Assembly (NCBI RefSeq): GCF_033807715.1
Contig: NC_084592.1
Location: 25,574,001-25,638,000, forward strand
DNA from: Cololabis saira
Lineage: Eukaryota; Chordata; Actinopteri; Beloniformes; Belonidae
Direction of reading: 5' to 3'
DNA: 64,000 bases
Below are positions 1-12,766 of this stretch, piece after piece (the first letter of the stretch is position 1; each line of letters begins with the position of its first letter). The translations under genes were made by a program, and so were the position numbers. Under the pieces are notes generated by a model. The model was not told where the DNA came from, ran no database searches, and saw only the letters and a list, made by a program, of their open reading frames with translations.

Positions 1-1219
1 CATGACGACAGTCAGACAACAATTACAGCACGTATCCTTGAACTTGTCAGCCCACCAAATGAGATCTCACAGAAACGCACATACACGCCCACAAGGATGT
101 GGCATGTGCGGAGACAGAGACGTGCATAATGGATTTTGTGGCACACATGAGCAAAAATACAGAATGGCTCGTGTCGTGGTCAAAAAAAAAAATCACCACA
201 ACGCACTCACAAGAAAGACAAACTAAAATGTGCTCACACATTAACAGCAGTATGTTAATGGTTTCACCAAACACACTCTGACAAACAAGCACAAGGAGAC
301 AGCAGCTTCAGAGCTGTTTACAGACGAGCCACGCGGCAGGGAGACACTCTGACATTTGAGGAAAGCATGGTTTTAGTTTAACAAGCGTGGCCCTTCAGGC
401 TTAATTGGGAGTGTGTGGTGACAGTGAGAGAAACAGTGTACCGTGGCAATAGGTCCGAGCGTCTCTCATGAATTTAATCCCACATCACTCAGCATGACTG
501 CTGACATCTCATGACCAGTGATTTTATACGTTTTAAGACACAGAGTCACAATTTTGTGACAGAATCTTGAAAAGGTTATATACAGCACACAAGTTGTTTT
601 AATTGTACCACCGAGTTGATGTACAGAAGACTCACAATTCACATTCTTAACATGTCGTCGCTTTGTCTGTAACTCGTTCTACATCACGTACCACCACATT
701 ATTTTGTTTTATTAAAGCCTCTGGTGTCTCTGAAATACAGACAAGGTTTGCTTCAGTGAAGCCGCAATTTTCTGAAGACAGATGCAAATACTTCCTTTTA
801 ACCCAGTGCTTTTTTTTTCTCTCTTTAAATCCAGTTGCTGGCCATAAATGACCCTCTTTCAAACTTTAAAAAAAAAAGAGTCACAGGGCTAAAACGCAGG
901 GGTGGATGCACATTAAATTGAATGAAGAAACATGCAATTAAAACTACCGAACTAGCAGACACAAGGCTTATTTCACTGTTCACTGTTGCAGTCTGCCAGG
1001 AGCAGCAAGCCGGTAAGTCGCTACCAATCAGGAAGGTGTAATTTAGGAAATTTTAGGTTACACAAGCATGACTTTATTTTCCTCCTCCTTTAAAATATTC
1101 TACATCTGCTCTTTGACCTTAATTAAAAAAGGAAAAAACAAAAGATTAAACCCTGCAATGTCAGATGTATCATATTTGACACAAATATATGTACAAATAT
1201 GGATACAAAAACAACACAA
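1..1219. other. No gene recognised
   Basis: This is AT-rich unique-looking sequence. The longest frames are 60-80 codons, overlap one another on both strands, and resemble no protein I know. I see no microsatellite longer than a few units and no terminal inverted repeats. Confidence 0.6.
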
Positions 1220-1224
1220 ATGAT

Positions 1225-1923
1225 TAAAGCTGCAAGCAGCGATGAACGGGCCCTCGCACCCTTGTGCACGATCAGGCGTGCTGCAGTGGAAGCGCTTGTA
1301 TGACTTGCATGTAGATTCTTCAGGCCTGGACATTTAGTGGATGACACCACCCACGACTCTCTATGTCATACCATTTAAAAGTTATAGCAGAAAATAGGGA
1401 CTATCAAATATTGACCAATCAGAAGAAGGGGCGGGGCTAATTCAGGCTAATGAAGGTAAAGTCCTCAATACCGAGTCCGATGACACCACCCACATGTCTT
1501 GGATGTCCTGGGTGCACGTTACGGTTGGGACCGTATTAACTGCCGAAGGAATGGCATAAATTGGGCCAAAATGACACGATTAATTCAAAATGTCCGACTT
1601 CCTGTTCAGTTTCGGCCATGGCGCCAAGAGACTTTTCTTTAAGTTGCAACATGATACAGGTGTGTACCGATTTTCGTGCATGTACATCAAACCGTATTGT
1701 TGGGCTTGAGTTTTCTAGCGGGCACTGTTTAGTCATTTCTCCACGCCCATCAATGCAAACCATTAAATATCACATTTTTCGCCAGGCCTGGCTTGCGTGC
1801 AAAATTTGGTGACTTTTGGGACACCTTTAGGGGGGCAAAAAGGCCCTCATTTCGTCAGAAGAAGGAAAATAACAATTCCTACAGAAACAATAGGGCCTTC
1901 GCACTGTAAGTGCTTGGGCCCTA
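1225..1923. repeat. Dispersed teleost repeat, unclassified
   Basis: The segment opens with GCTGCAAGCAGCGATGAACG followed by GGCCCTCGCACC, and closes with GGGCCTTCGCAC and GCTTGGGCCCTAATTATTA. The paired GGGCC(C/T)TCGCAC motifs at the two ends, and the repeated phrase GATGACACCACCCAC inside (near 1340 and 1480), match my memory of a high-copy fish repeat. I see no clean inverted termini or target duplication, so I leave its class open (non-autonomous DNA element or SINE-like). The frames inside, 1536-1763 minus and 1561-1812 plus, are not genes. Confidence 0.6.
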
Positions 1924-3775
1924 ATTATTATTTAGAAACTGTTCAAGTCAGATTTTAGAAGTGTTTTAATTTCAGTATAATGTACATATTAAAAAGTTGC
2001 CTAATGTAAGAATGACACTTGTAGATATTTTAAAATTAACAAAATTAATGTACAGTACGTAGACAAAATAACATGGATAATATACAATATACAGTACATG
2101 GATAACAAGAGTTGGAGGTAGAGCAGTGAATTGAATTAAGTGATCACAATGACATCCATTAAGTGCCCAGCTTGAGGATCAGTTCAAATATAGTAAACAA
2201 AGGACATCTAATATCCATGTTAGTGTTCAGCTCACAGTGTGCATGGGAACTTGAAACTCCCAGCGCACATGTCCTGAGAACAGAAACATGTTGAGGGGCA
2301 GTTATTTTTGTGAAGTTAGTTGTAGGAGCAGTCCCAAAAAAGGTGCTGGTTTCTTGTGTGGTTCTGTTCTAACATCACTATGATCCACAGAGACACAGAA
2401 GGCTAGCTTGTTTCAATCATGACCAAAGCAACTCACCAAGAGCAGCAAATATTAGCGCAGGGCTTCAAATTAGCACACCTCTATCAGATGAAGTTAATTT
2501 ACTGGGAGCAGAGACACTGCTTGTGTCTTGTGCGAACACTAATAGGCTGTAAACATGCTGTATGTGTGTATATCAGTTATTGAGTTTGGGTGTCAGCCCT
2601 GCTTAATGAAATCATTTCATACTTTTACCTGAGTAGAAAAAAATTTCACCTTCAAGATAACTACGTTTGAATAACTATGTTTAAATTTCTCATCACTTCT
2701 CACACTTCAGGAACATAGACAGCGCAAAAATGTGAGGTGTTTTATTAAATGATTAAAGTGCATGAACCAGCTTATCGAGTATTAAAAGTGTTCATGTTCT
2801 GTGTAAAATCAGGAGCGAAGGAGTCTGTCCCAATTGTTTTCTCCGGTGGCCCACCATTCTGCATCAGTTCTGTTTAGGGATATTGTGGAAAGTGTAGCTT
2901 ATCACTGTGGCATTTCCTGTGGGCGCACCCATCGCTGCATGGAGCATTTCTAGTCTTGTGGCTCATTCCTGTTGCTTGTATTACCATCACCAGGACATTT
3001 TCACTCAACTTTCTTTGGAAACTTGGGACATCCAAGTTTCCCTAACAAACAGCCACACAATCCTTGACAGAAGAATTTCTAGAGCCGTTTCCATCTGAAA
3101 TGTCAATCAAAGTATCGTCCTCGCCCAGTTTCCCTTACTTGAAGTCTCAACAAAGACAATTTGTTGAAGTGCTGCTCATTTATGACCTGATTTAAATCTT
3201 GAAGAACTTTCCATCTAAAACTAAAGCCTGTCCCAATCCCATAAAGCAGCAAAGAATCTCCAAAACCAGACTACAGTTCTTCAGAATGCATGGTTTCCAC
3301 CAGTACATCCCACCAAGTCGGTTTGACTGCTAAAATGGCCTGTTACCCCTCTGTTAATCGAGGTCCACTGGCTACCCTGAGCTGCCTCCGACAAATTTAA
3401 GTCACTCGTCTTTGCCTGGAGAGTGATCACTTATCTCATTAAGGCTTATGAAATCTCTCCAAAGACCATCATTTTGACCAGAATTTTTTTTGCATTTGTT
3501 CTTCCTGATGGTGGTACCACCTGCCAAGTGATATCACAGCAAAAAGATAACCTGTGTCTTCTGTGAGTACTTTCTCTGCAAAGACGTCAGATCATCTTCT
3601 CCTCCCTCTTCTATACTTCTGTCTGTTTCCTGAACTCCTTTTGTCCAATTGCACCTCACCGGCACACATCTCTCTCTTCACTCTTCTTTATTCCGTTCAT
3701 TTTTACTGTACTGCTACAAATACTTATGCTTAGTGTTCTTACCCTCTGTGATATAGCTCAGCCATTCTCATTCAT
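1924..3775. other. No gene recognised
   Basis: This stretch has no frame above about 63 codons. Base composition is even and there are no arrays or inverted termini. The only repeat hint is at its right edge, where a SINE tail begins. Confidence 0.5.
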
Positions 3776-3826
3776 TAGGTTTCTTTGGATAAAAGTGTCT
3801 GCTAAATTACTAAATGTAATATAAAA
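3776..3826 (+). repeat. SINE 3' tail fragment
   Basis: The motif CTTTGGATAAAAGTGTCTGC followed by TAAATTACTAAATGTAAT is the 3' tail shared by several teleost tRNA-derived SINEs and their partner LINEs. The tRNA-like head is not recognisable upstream, so this is a 5'-truncated copy. A fuller copy with the same tail lies at 27457-27694. Confidence 0.65.
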
Positions 3827-4374
3827 ACAAAATAGCTCTATTTCTCAAACAAGGTTTTAAACCAGTGGGAAACTTAAGAATAGCAGAATATTCAGAACAA
3901 TTAAAAAAAGAAAAGCAAAACATTTGTCTGCCTCATATTATTGGTTCTATACTCTTTTTATCACCTGCTCCGTATTCGTTCCATAGTCATGAAAGGTTTA
4001 CCACATCTTGCTACATTTTCTGTTCAAAGACCACGGTTAAATACAGCTGCAAGTGTAAAATCTTGCATGAATAATAAGTTGTTTCCAACACTTGAAGGGT
4101 TTTGTGAAGAAAATGTTACTTTTTCAAAGAAAGAAAAATGCTTTATGTAAATGTTTCAGACGTCGGAGCGTTGTAAGTGCAGCTATTGTTCTCAACAGAG
4201 TTGCTATCGGATGTTGGGATTTTTCAGGCTTATCTCTTTGAGGTGTAAAGGTCTATCAATTCTTGTCAGGACCCTTTTTTGACAGTCAAACATTCTTAAG
4301 AAGGCTTTGGAGCAGCTTTTGAAAGAAAGAATGTTCGAGATGTAGACCTTCCTGTTACGGCTAGGGATATTAAA

Positions 4375-4755
4375 GTTGGGTTTATGGAGTGTGAGCTACT
4401 TGTATTGTGGATGCAAGCAGCTGAAATGAGATTTCTCCACAGGATGGCCGGACTCTCCTCAAGAGATAGTGTGATAAGCTACTTCTTAACCATGTCAGAG
4501 GGATTCGAGTGGAGTCGCTGCTCTTTCACTTCAAGTAGAGCCAGTTGAAGTGGTGTTTGCATATAGATAGGATGCCTCGTGGAAACCAAGGGTAGGCCCA
4601 GGGGCAGACCCTGGTCGTGCTGGAGAGATTATGTCCTTCAGCTGGCTTGGGAATGCCCTGGAAGTGCTGGAGGAGGTCAAGAAAGGGTGGTTGTGGCCTG
4701 TTTGCTTTGCTGCTGCATAAATATAATGGATGGATGGATGAATGGATGAAAAAAG
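4375..4755 (+). mobile_element. LINE 3' end, decayed (Rex/RTE-like)
   Basis: This is the 3' end of a non-LTR retrotransposon with the last part of its reading frame. Around 4588-4640 one frame reads RPRGRPWSCWRDYVLQLAWE, which fits the C-terminal RPRGRPxxxWRDYVxxLAWE region of a common teleost LINE. Upstream, around 4415-4465, the phrase for AAEMRFLHRMAGLSSRDSV is also present. Stops and frameshifts break the frame. The copy ends in a (TGGA)n run at 4728-4749, as expected for a short-unit LINE tail. I cannot settle the exact clade. The 5' limit is approximate. Confidence 0.7.
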
Positions 4756-4923
4756 TAAAGTCAAAGTATGTAGAGAAAGCTTTACTTAAGTTTTGATGGT
4801 CATAAAAGTTGTTTTGTTCTTTAAAAGCAGTGTTCTGCTAAATCTGATATAGTGAGATGGTTCCAAGGAGCACAGTGCTTTTTGTATGTGTTTGTATTTA
4901 GTTAAGTTTGAGGGCATGTTAAC

Positions 4924-5599
4924 CAGAGCCGCCGCAAGGGGTGTGCGAACTGTGCGACCGCACGGGGCCTCGCGCCCCAAGGGGCCTCGCGCTATGGGCC
5001 GTTTTTGAAAAAAAAAAAATAATAATAATTTTTTTTTTCGTTTTTTTTTTCGTTTTTTCCCTTATATATATCAACAGTCACATTCCATTACAGACCTAAA
5101 TGTGTACTAGTCTGTGCATATCAATAAAATATATGTGCAATGATGCGCGTGTCTGTTGTTCAATACAACTGATCAGACCAAGCGCAGACACAAGCTGCTC
5201 TGATCCAGATGGGTGGAGTTAGAACAAACTGTCACACAATGTCGAGAGAACGAGACAGATTCAGGAAATTTCCATCAGGGGATGAAAAAAGAAAAAAACT
5301 AAAGAAAATTGAAGAGTTTAATGCCTCTCTGAAAGGCACGTTTGATAAATTTGTTAGAAAAATCACCAATCCGCCCGGGTCTCAAGCAGCCGTGGGGCCC
5401 CCCGTCGAGGCAAGTCAAATGATGATGAGGCAGGGGAAGGTATCCAGTGTTTTGCTAATTGGAGAGTTAAAATTGCACATATAGACACCCGATCCGACCC
5501 AAAAAACCCCAAAATGTCGCGCGTGAGCGTAGCGCGCACGCGCGAGGGCCCCCCCAAGCCATTTCGCACAGGGCCTCGCAAATCTCCCAGACGGCTCTG
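4924..5599 (+). mobile_element. hAT-type transposon, internally deleted
   Basis: This 676-bp element begins CAGAGCCG and ends CGGCTCTG, perfect 8-bp terminal inverted repeats that continue imperfectly inward. It is flanked by a perfect 8-bp duplication, ATGTTAAC, at 4916-4923 and 5600-5607. An 8-bp duplication is the hallmark of hAT transposition. Both ends carry CpG-rich GGCCTCGC motifs. Inside lies the start of a transposase-like frame (5239-5484), but there is no room for a catalytic domain, so the copy is non-autonomous. Nothing in its neighbourhood suggests host use. Confidence 0.9.
5239..5484 (+). pseudogene. hAT transposase N-terminal fragment
   Basis: The frame starts MSRERDRFRKFPSGDEKRKK and runs 81 codons to a stop. 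The open frame extends ten codons further up to an ATG at 5209, but the Met at 5239 begins the recognisable part. The basic, lysine-rich opening with KFPSGDEKRKKLKKIEEF resembles the N-terminus of ZMYM1-like/hAT-family proteins found in fish, in which a long catalytic region follows. Here the frame runs into the right end of the element after about 80 residues. No zinc-finger cysteines or catalytic residues are present. It is most simply a relic that cannot act as transposase. The similarity is from memory and moderate. Confidence 0.5.
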
Positions 5600-5607
5600 A
5601 TGTTAAC

Positions 5608-7742
5608 GGTTGAGACAGGATTCCTGAACAGGAGTGTGCTATTGTATGCAGGTTTCACAGCAAATGGTTGTTTCTTTTTTCATTTTATCATTTACTTTCT
5701 CTTTAGTCTTGGTGTTTTACCTGCATCTGCATCCCCAATGATTAGATGTTCTTATCCTGTCGCTTCTCAGTCTGTTATCCAAAATAGATATGGAGAGGGA
5801 AAGTGTTTAATTGGCGTTGTCAAGCAGGGGGCGGGTTTGTCAGGCACAGAAAGATCTTATCTGTTTGCATTTTAACTATTAAAAGAATAATTTATGCAGA
5901 TTGGAGTTGTTGCGAGTGTTAGTTGTGATGTGAACTTGCGGTGACTTCTACTTGGCTTCTTTCCTCTCATAGCTGAGAGTTACTTCAAAGCCGAAAGTGA
6001 TCAAAGACAGCTGGGTGAGGGGAGGGGGGGTGGGAAAAAAAATCCCCAACGCACCGGCACCCTACATACGTACATACAGCTTCTGCCGGTCTCCAGACCG
6101 CACTCTCTTTCAGTTAGAAAACAAAAGCAAGCGACAGTGTGTGATGTTTTTATTTCATTTTTTTCCTCCTTCAAGCACAGGCCTGTCATTGCAACATTTC
6201 AATTGATTTCTCTTTTCTCTTGGGTGTTCTATTTTAGTACACAAGCCAAGAGACTGAATTAGTCATTAAAGGGTGTGTATAATATGACATGGCCTAGATA
6301 AGACATCAGAGTCCCCGAGTGAAGAACAGACTCGTCATAAATGAAAGTGTATTTTGGGAGCTGGAGACAGATGCTCCCGCGTTAAAAAAGACGCTCAGAA
6401 ACAGGGGTTATCGGGGGTTCAGCATCAATGATGACTGTGTTTTTCTCAGCAGCGCTTTTAAAACACCGGCATAAAGTAAAAGTCTCAAAAACCTGGCTTC
6501 CAGTAACTAAAGCATTCATGTTTTATCCGCCATGTGATAAATGAATCTTTCAGCAGCAGTCCTCATTAGCGACAAGGGTAAGGACGGGATTTTGAGATTT
6601 GCTGTAATTGAGATATCTCTGTCCATCAGTATTCATACTAATGGACTGTTTCCATCAGCCAGAACTCCTTGACTTATCGTTTTATCGACAGAAGCTCGTA
6701 ATTAAAGTGCAACCTGGCTGCACACCTGTACACAGAGATCATAGGCGTCTGTAGTCGAACTCGGTCTGAGCTTATCTGTGCGTCACATTTCTATTCCAGC
6801 GTCAGGTCACTTCATTTTACTGCACAGATGTGGGTCAGGATAACAGAAAGATTGTTTCTCTTCGAAACACAACTAAAACATATCTGCAATACTTGTTAGA
6901 TTGTAACATTTATTATCCAGAAAGTGAGTCATCACTTATTTTTGCTTCTTTGCAATTGCAGTTCCCAGACCCCCTGAAAAATCTACATGTACTAAAGTGG
7001 GTGGTGTTTCACAGTCCTATTTCGGTTTCATTATGCAAGAAACTCTGTGCACAATGATGCTTATTATATGAAAGCGTAAGCTGCAAGCCAGGTGGCTGGG
7101 TTTCAGCACATAAACATTCCCTGCATGTGCTGTATATGTATATCTATCATAGCTATGGTAAAAATCAGCCTCTCTCCTGAGATGATGAACATGATTGCAC
7201 TGAAGTCTCTGAAGAGAAGCCAAAAAACCTACACCTTCTGAAATGAAGAAAAAAATTGCCCAGTCGGTGTGACTTTTTAACGTTTTTTGCACAGTAATGG
7301 AGTTTAGTGGAATTTAGGCTTAATCTGGCTGTTGCTACGTAGGTGATACGTGTTAATCATGTCCAATTCATGCTCTTCTTTGAAATTCATTGACAGTTGG
7401 AAACATCAAACGGAACATTTCGAGAGAAAGATGGACTTCACTCCATGCGAGTGATGAAAACACTTTTTCCATTCATCGCATGAAGGTTAGTTTAAAGGTA
7501 GTTCTCAGGATTGTTGCTGATATCCAGATGTGTCTCATAGTTTTTGCAATATTGGCAATAATCTGAATATGAACGGGCATCAAGATATTTAGAGTGTTTT
7601 TATGAGCTTAAATAGATGCCATACCTTTAGAGCTATGTGTAAAAATAAAATAAAAGAAAGAAAAAGAAAAGATCTGAACACTAAACTGTAACAGGTGTTT
7701 CATGTTGAGTTTGAAAAGTAAAATTGAAAAAATTATATTAGC
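5608..7742. other. No gene; possible regulatory DNA at 6290-6720
   Basis: No exon is supported. Poly-T runs and a G-rich stretch near 6019 occur. The part from 6290 to 6720 looks unique and evenly composed, with homeodomain-type cores such as TAATTA at 6699-6704 and TAATTG at 6605-6610. It has the look of conserved non-coding DNA, but I cannot test conservation. Confidence 0.4.
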
Positions 7743-7750
7743 CAAAATAA

Positions 7751-8813
7751 TAGGGCTGAAATGATTCCGCGAATAATTTGAGTAATTCGATTACAAAAAA
7801 TGATCGAGGAAATCTGCCTCAAGGAATCGTTTAATTCTGCCAGCTCAAAGCCGGGTATTTTGCACGGACTACGTTTAATGCGGCACAACGCGCTGACGGC
7901 TCGCACGTAAAGGAAGAAAAAAGAGGCGGTGGATATGTTTGGTTTTAACTAAAAGAAAAGACAGAAAATGTCAAAAGGGTGGAAGCATTTCAAGCTGGAC
8001 ACCAAGGCAACACTGTTGCATGTATCACTGTAAGACAGCGCTTGATACCACAACAGTACGTCCTCAATGCTGCAGCATCTCCACCGAACACCCTGTTTAC
8101 TGCGAGAGCGGAGGACTGTCACCCGGGACACGGTAAAATTAAGTTAACGTAGCGCTAATTAATGAGATTAACGTTACGGTACCTTGCTAACATAACGTTA
8201 GCCCTGTGGAGGGCTAGGTTTCTATTAATTATGACGACTGTCGATGCGTGGCTAACGCATTTAATCTGTAAAAACAGAGCTGTAGAGTGATGAGGGTGAA
8301 AAATAAAAACGTAATAAAGCTAACTGGGTAGTTTTCCATTTTAGCTCTGTAGTCATTGATGGATAAAACATCAAATAGCACTAGTGCCTAATGTGCTCCA
8401 TACAGCAGGTCTCATAATCTTATTTTGAACACTGCCAAAACTCACAATCTTATCAACACTTTAACTTAAAACTTAACTAGAAATTAAAATTAGCTTGACA
8501 CAAATGAAAGTTCAATTGATTGATGAATTGTAATGGCATTTTTAGGTTAGAAATAAGAAAATGTCTTGGTAAGATCCTTAGTTTTTGAGCGAAGGCAGTG
8601 AATTTGGTCAACTGGTGTAAGTTCAGAGTTTTTAAATGCACAGTCATGAACCTACTGTAATTTAGTCTTAGAAATGTCAATTAATATCTAACATCTTATG
8701 TATATAATTGCTCTTTAACTAAACAAAAATATGTTTTATCCGATTACTCGATTAATCGATGGAATTTTCAGTAGAATACTCGATTACTAAAATATTCGAT
8801 AGCTGCAGCCCTA
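7751..8813. mobile_element. hAT-type non-autonomous transposon
   Basis: This 1063-bp element starts TAGGGCTG and ends CAGCCCTA. Its ends share a further diverged stretch rich in ATTCGA/TCGATTA motifs. A perfect 8-bp duplication, CAAAATAA, flanks it at 7743-7750 and 8814-8821. The terminus and the 8-bp duplication together fit the hAT superfamily. The frames inside (longest 67 codons) show no transposase motif, so it must have depended on proteins made elsewhere. The intact duplication suggests it is not very old. Confidence 0.92.
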
Positions 8814-8821
8814 CAAAATAA

Positions 8822-11800
8822 CATTAGCTACTTCAGCCATGATGGTATACATTTCATAGGTTACATTGGGGATATATGTATACATTTCTATACTTTCTAA
8901 AATGTCACCACAGCATCACTGCTTTTACACTTTCGGTCGCTCTTTCCATCCTCACCTCGTCATCACATATATGACCATTGCAGAGAGTGAGCCAATGACC
9001 TCGGGGTACAAAAGGCTTTAACTAGCAGTAGGTGTCTCTCAATCTGCCAGACTGTGACCGACAGCCAAGCTTGTTAGTCACACTGGTGCATCTGCACACA
9101 CACACATACACACATGCACAAGTGTCCTGTGGATAGACTTAATCCAGCAATTGAATGCAGCAAGCGCTGATAGCAGAACTAGGTCACTTCTCCTGAAGAC
9201 TGCAGTGTGAAATCATCTCCCTTGGGTTGGATTGAGGTCTGAACTTTGGCTGACCCGCCAACAAGTGCAGCCATATAATGAAAACCGCAGAATTTTAATC
9301 TGTTTGAATTAATGCGTATAATGTCAGTGATTTAGCTTAAACATGGGTTCAAGCCATGGGAAAAGGATGCTGATAAAGAAGAGACGCTGTAATTGGGTTC
9401 TCTTCATGCTGAGATTAATGAGAGAGCAGCAAGTTAGAAGCTGAGGAGGTGAGACTTCTTTTGGTTTCACTTTAATATGGAAATTATCTTTGTTTGTTTG
9501 CTGAAATTGAACTATGAATTAATTTGAAATATATCATCCAGCAGGTATCAGGAGTGTGTGATTCCGACCATTATCAGAATCAGTAGAGGTGCACCTGAAT
9601 TCTTAGATGTCTGGACATGCATTTGTTATAGCACTCTCACCCACTCATGGCTGTTACCAAGAAAAATGTTTCACATCATTGCAGCTGTAGAAAAGGGTGA
9701 CAACTGGCTAAAGACCTCACCTGTCTGCCAAAAGTTTAAACAAGAAACAAACAAAAGAAAAAACAGCCATGAAAAAGTATTTTGATGACACATGATAGTT
9801 GATTGCATTGAATGGTGGCGGTATTGAGTAGCGGCTAGCTGCTAGAACAATGTCGTCACTGCCGCCATGATGAAGCTGTTGTTACTATCTGTAGCAAACA
9901 CTCATGCACATGACATACTATTTGGAATAGTTGTAACTGATTCTAATAATGAGAAAATGTATATATAATCATATAAATAAATGATTTAAAATAAACATTG
10001 ACTGTTATTATTATAATAATAACTATAAGTTAGTCAGAAGTTAAAGGAGCCTTCACCCAGAGTTTTCCTAAGGCATGTGGGTAGCTCCTGATGTTGCCTG
10101 CTCTTCTTGTTTTGCTGTCCATTGTTAGCGGGCATGCCTGTGGACCTGTCACTGCCACCTTCAACGTGAATGCATTCCCTCCCAGCAGAGAGAATCTTTC
10201 CCCAGCCTCCCATCTTCCCAGAAGCAAACAAAACAAAACAATAATAAAAAAAAAAGCTCTGACTATTCATTGTAATCATCCTCCAAAGCTCTGGACCTGT
10301 CAAATGGTGCTCAGGCCAGTCCAAAGGGTTACAGAAATAAATGTAGTGGTCAAGGAACATTTGGCATGCTTTAAAAGCCGCTTGACTCTCCACCCCCATT
10401 TTTTATGTCTTTTTATGCAGCCATATTGAAAAGTCACATGGGATTTATTATTGCAACAACTTTGCAAAATTGATTTAAACACTGTATGTCGTATCAAATC
10501 CAAAGGATGTAGTATACTTTTGTTTTTAATTTATAACCAGCAGACCCCATATTAGAGTTAGAGTTTGCAACATTAAGTGGCTGAAATTAACCAAAGTGCA
10601 AATGGAAAAGTCATGGGAATACTGTCATAATCTAATTTTTGCATGTGTTCATCTGATGCCAGATTAAGCAAAATTAAGAAAATAAAAAAACAAATTGGCA
10701 GTTATACAGTGGAGTCAGTAAAATGTCTCCATGAATACAATCACTACTTTTGTCTGTTTCCGTTTGGGTTATATTCATGGTGTTTACACCATATTTCCAA
10801 GGGAGCTCAAGAACAGTGCAGTCTGTAGATAAAAATGACCAGAATTGATTAAAAACTTCCCCAAGTGGGACAAAAGATTTGTTGTAAGATCTATATTGCT
10901 GATTTTCTCTCTCTTTTTCATAGAAAAAAATGGTGCAGTAATAGAATAAAAGCATTTAACAAGTGTGCTATGAGCGCTGTGAAATGTATATACATTTTTT
11001 TCATAAGTAAAATATGCCGTCTATCTTTTGAGGTCCCATCCTGTACAGTACAGTATAATCTTAAGTGGCACTACTTACCCACAAATCAGTAAAATGTTAG
11101 AATATTGCCCATTTTAGAGCCCATTTCAGCTGCCATTACTCTTTACAATGGTAACACTTGTACCACTAGACTTTGGAAGTTATACGAAGTTCATATGGAC
11201 CATTTGTTTGACTGATTTCTAAAGTGCAAATTGTAAATTGGCTTTTTATACTCCAGTAAATGCCAGTGGTTACAGAGAAAAAAGACACTTTACAAGTTTT
11301 TTATTTTATTTTCAGTACATATTGTGTCAAGTGAAGAATGGGGAAGAGCAGCAGTAGTGGTGTAGTAGTGGACTGTATTTCGATGAAGTTGCTTAACTTT
11401 TTTAATTCTACTTACTTGTTTAGGGTAGCATGTCAGTCTTTCCATACGTCTATAATTCATATGTGCATTTATTGCCATTGTACAGTAGTTATTATCATTT
11501 GGTGTACATGAATTGCTTTATGTACTTTCAATATACCTTGTGTATTCTCTCATTCTGCATTCGGCTTACCGTGTGTATGTTCGCATGCGCATGCGTGTAC
11601 TTGATGTGGTGGGGCATCTTTATTATCTATCACCAGCTGCAGCTAGGAGGCAGCTCATCCCACTCCTTACATTAAAGCTGATGTATGCTTATTGAGCAGG
11701 CAGAGGCAGAGACTGAAAATCTGATTTATAAACCAATACAGCGTGTTTTATGGGGGATTGATCTGCCAACATCTCCATCAGTGATGCATCTCCTTGTCTT

Positions 11801-11903
11801 TATTCCGAGTGACAGCAGGTAATAAAGGTAAGAGAGAAAAAGAATGATGAAATTGTTTGCAATTTTACTCTTTAGCGCCTTCACCTTTTCTGTCAATATT
11901 ATG
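8822..11903. other. No gene; possible regulatory DNA at 9130-9470
   Basis: The longest frames are the overlapping ones at 10034-10399 minus (121 codons) and 10091-10429 plus (112 codons). They lie on opposite strands, overlap each other, and match nothing I recognise. A short CA-rich run sits at 9096-9118. The section 9130-9470 is unique-looking, with AT-rich homeodomain-like cores, and may be conserved non-coding DNA; that is a guess. Confidence 0.4.
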
Positions 11904-11960
11904 CACTCACTGGCCACTTTATTATTTATACCAGATGTACCGAAACAAGTGACCAGTGAA
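11904..11960. mobile_element. Tc1/mariner-like end-to-end remnant
   Basis: CACTCACTGGCCACTTTATT at the left, and GACCAGTGAAT at the right in inverted orientation, match the two ends of a common Tc1-like element of fish. Only 57 bp remain, so nearly the whole interior has been lost. Confidence 0.6.
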
Positions 11961-12242
11961 TGTATTAGCTGTACTTCACACGAGGAGAAGTGTGAAATTT
12001 TATTTTTACTTGACACATGTTCCTACGGCTTTTATATGAAATTAGTCTTGTAATCAAAGTAAGTAAGTAAGTGCTGACAAAATAAATATATATTATATTA
12101 TAGTGGTACACTGCCCATCATGCTGTAGTTTTGCAACTGAAAAAACTATATTGTTGATAATATGTTGCCGTATAGTCAAGTTACTTAGGTTAGCAATTTG
12201 TATATATTCTGAAGTCCAAGTTTGAAAATGTGGTCAAACTTA

Positions 12243-12766
12243 AGCTCCGTTTCCACTAAGCGGTTCGGAACGGTCCCAGTTCAGTATGGTTTAAAATGGT
12301 CCAGTAAATTTAGGTGAGCGTTACTACTGCAAGTCGGACCAAATGTCTAGCATGATGTCGCAGTAGTGCGATGACCAAAAGTGAAACTACCATAGAGAAG
12401 CTACCACCAGTAACAATGGAAGTCATCCAGCAGGTCGTTTTTGTTATGCTTGGCTGTTGGTACTTCGTATGTACAATCCATGTTGTATGAGAGAAGATTG
12501 CAGGTGGCGAAGAGTGCTTAAAGACGCTCACTCTGGTTTTGCGCTTGCTTTTGTCATGGGCAAGGATGTTTTCTGTCTGCCAATTAACGCATTGTATCGA
12601 CACCAGTAGCTCTGCCCGTTTACTGTGCCATTTTTTCTATGGACCTACAAAGAACGAGGGACCAAAAAAGGTACGGTATGGCTCGGTGTAACGGGACTAT
12701 TTTACAGTGGAAACACAAAATCCTGTGTCAGACTGTACAAAACCACTCAGTGGAAAAGGGGTTATC
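12243..12766. mobile_element. TIR element of the TTTCCACT type
   Basis: The left end CCGTTTCCACTAAGCGGTTC and the right end CCACTCAGTGGAAAAGGGG form imperfect inverted repeats (TTTCCACT and AGTGGAAA). Next to both ends lie inner motifs of the GGTAC/CGGTNCCAG kind. This arrangement is typical of a widespread fish MITE. I find no convincing target duplication. The minus frame 12310-12603 and plus frame 12625-12912 cross its edges and are not genes. Confidence 0.6.

Noticed and set aside
10034..10429. Overlapping 121- and 112-codon frames on opposite strands
   Set aside because: They overlap on both strands and match nothing known; at most one could be real and neither has support.
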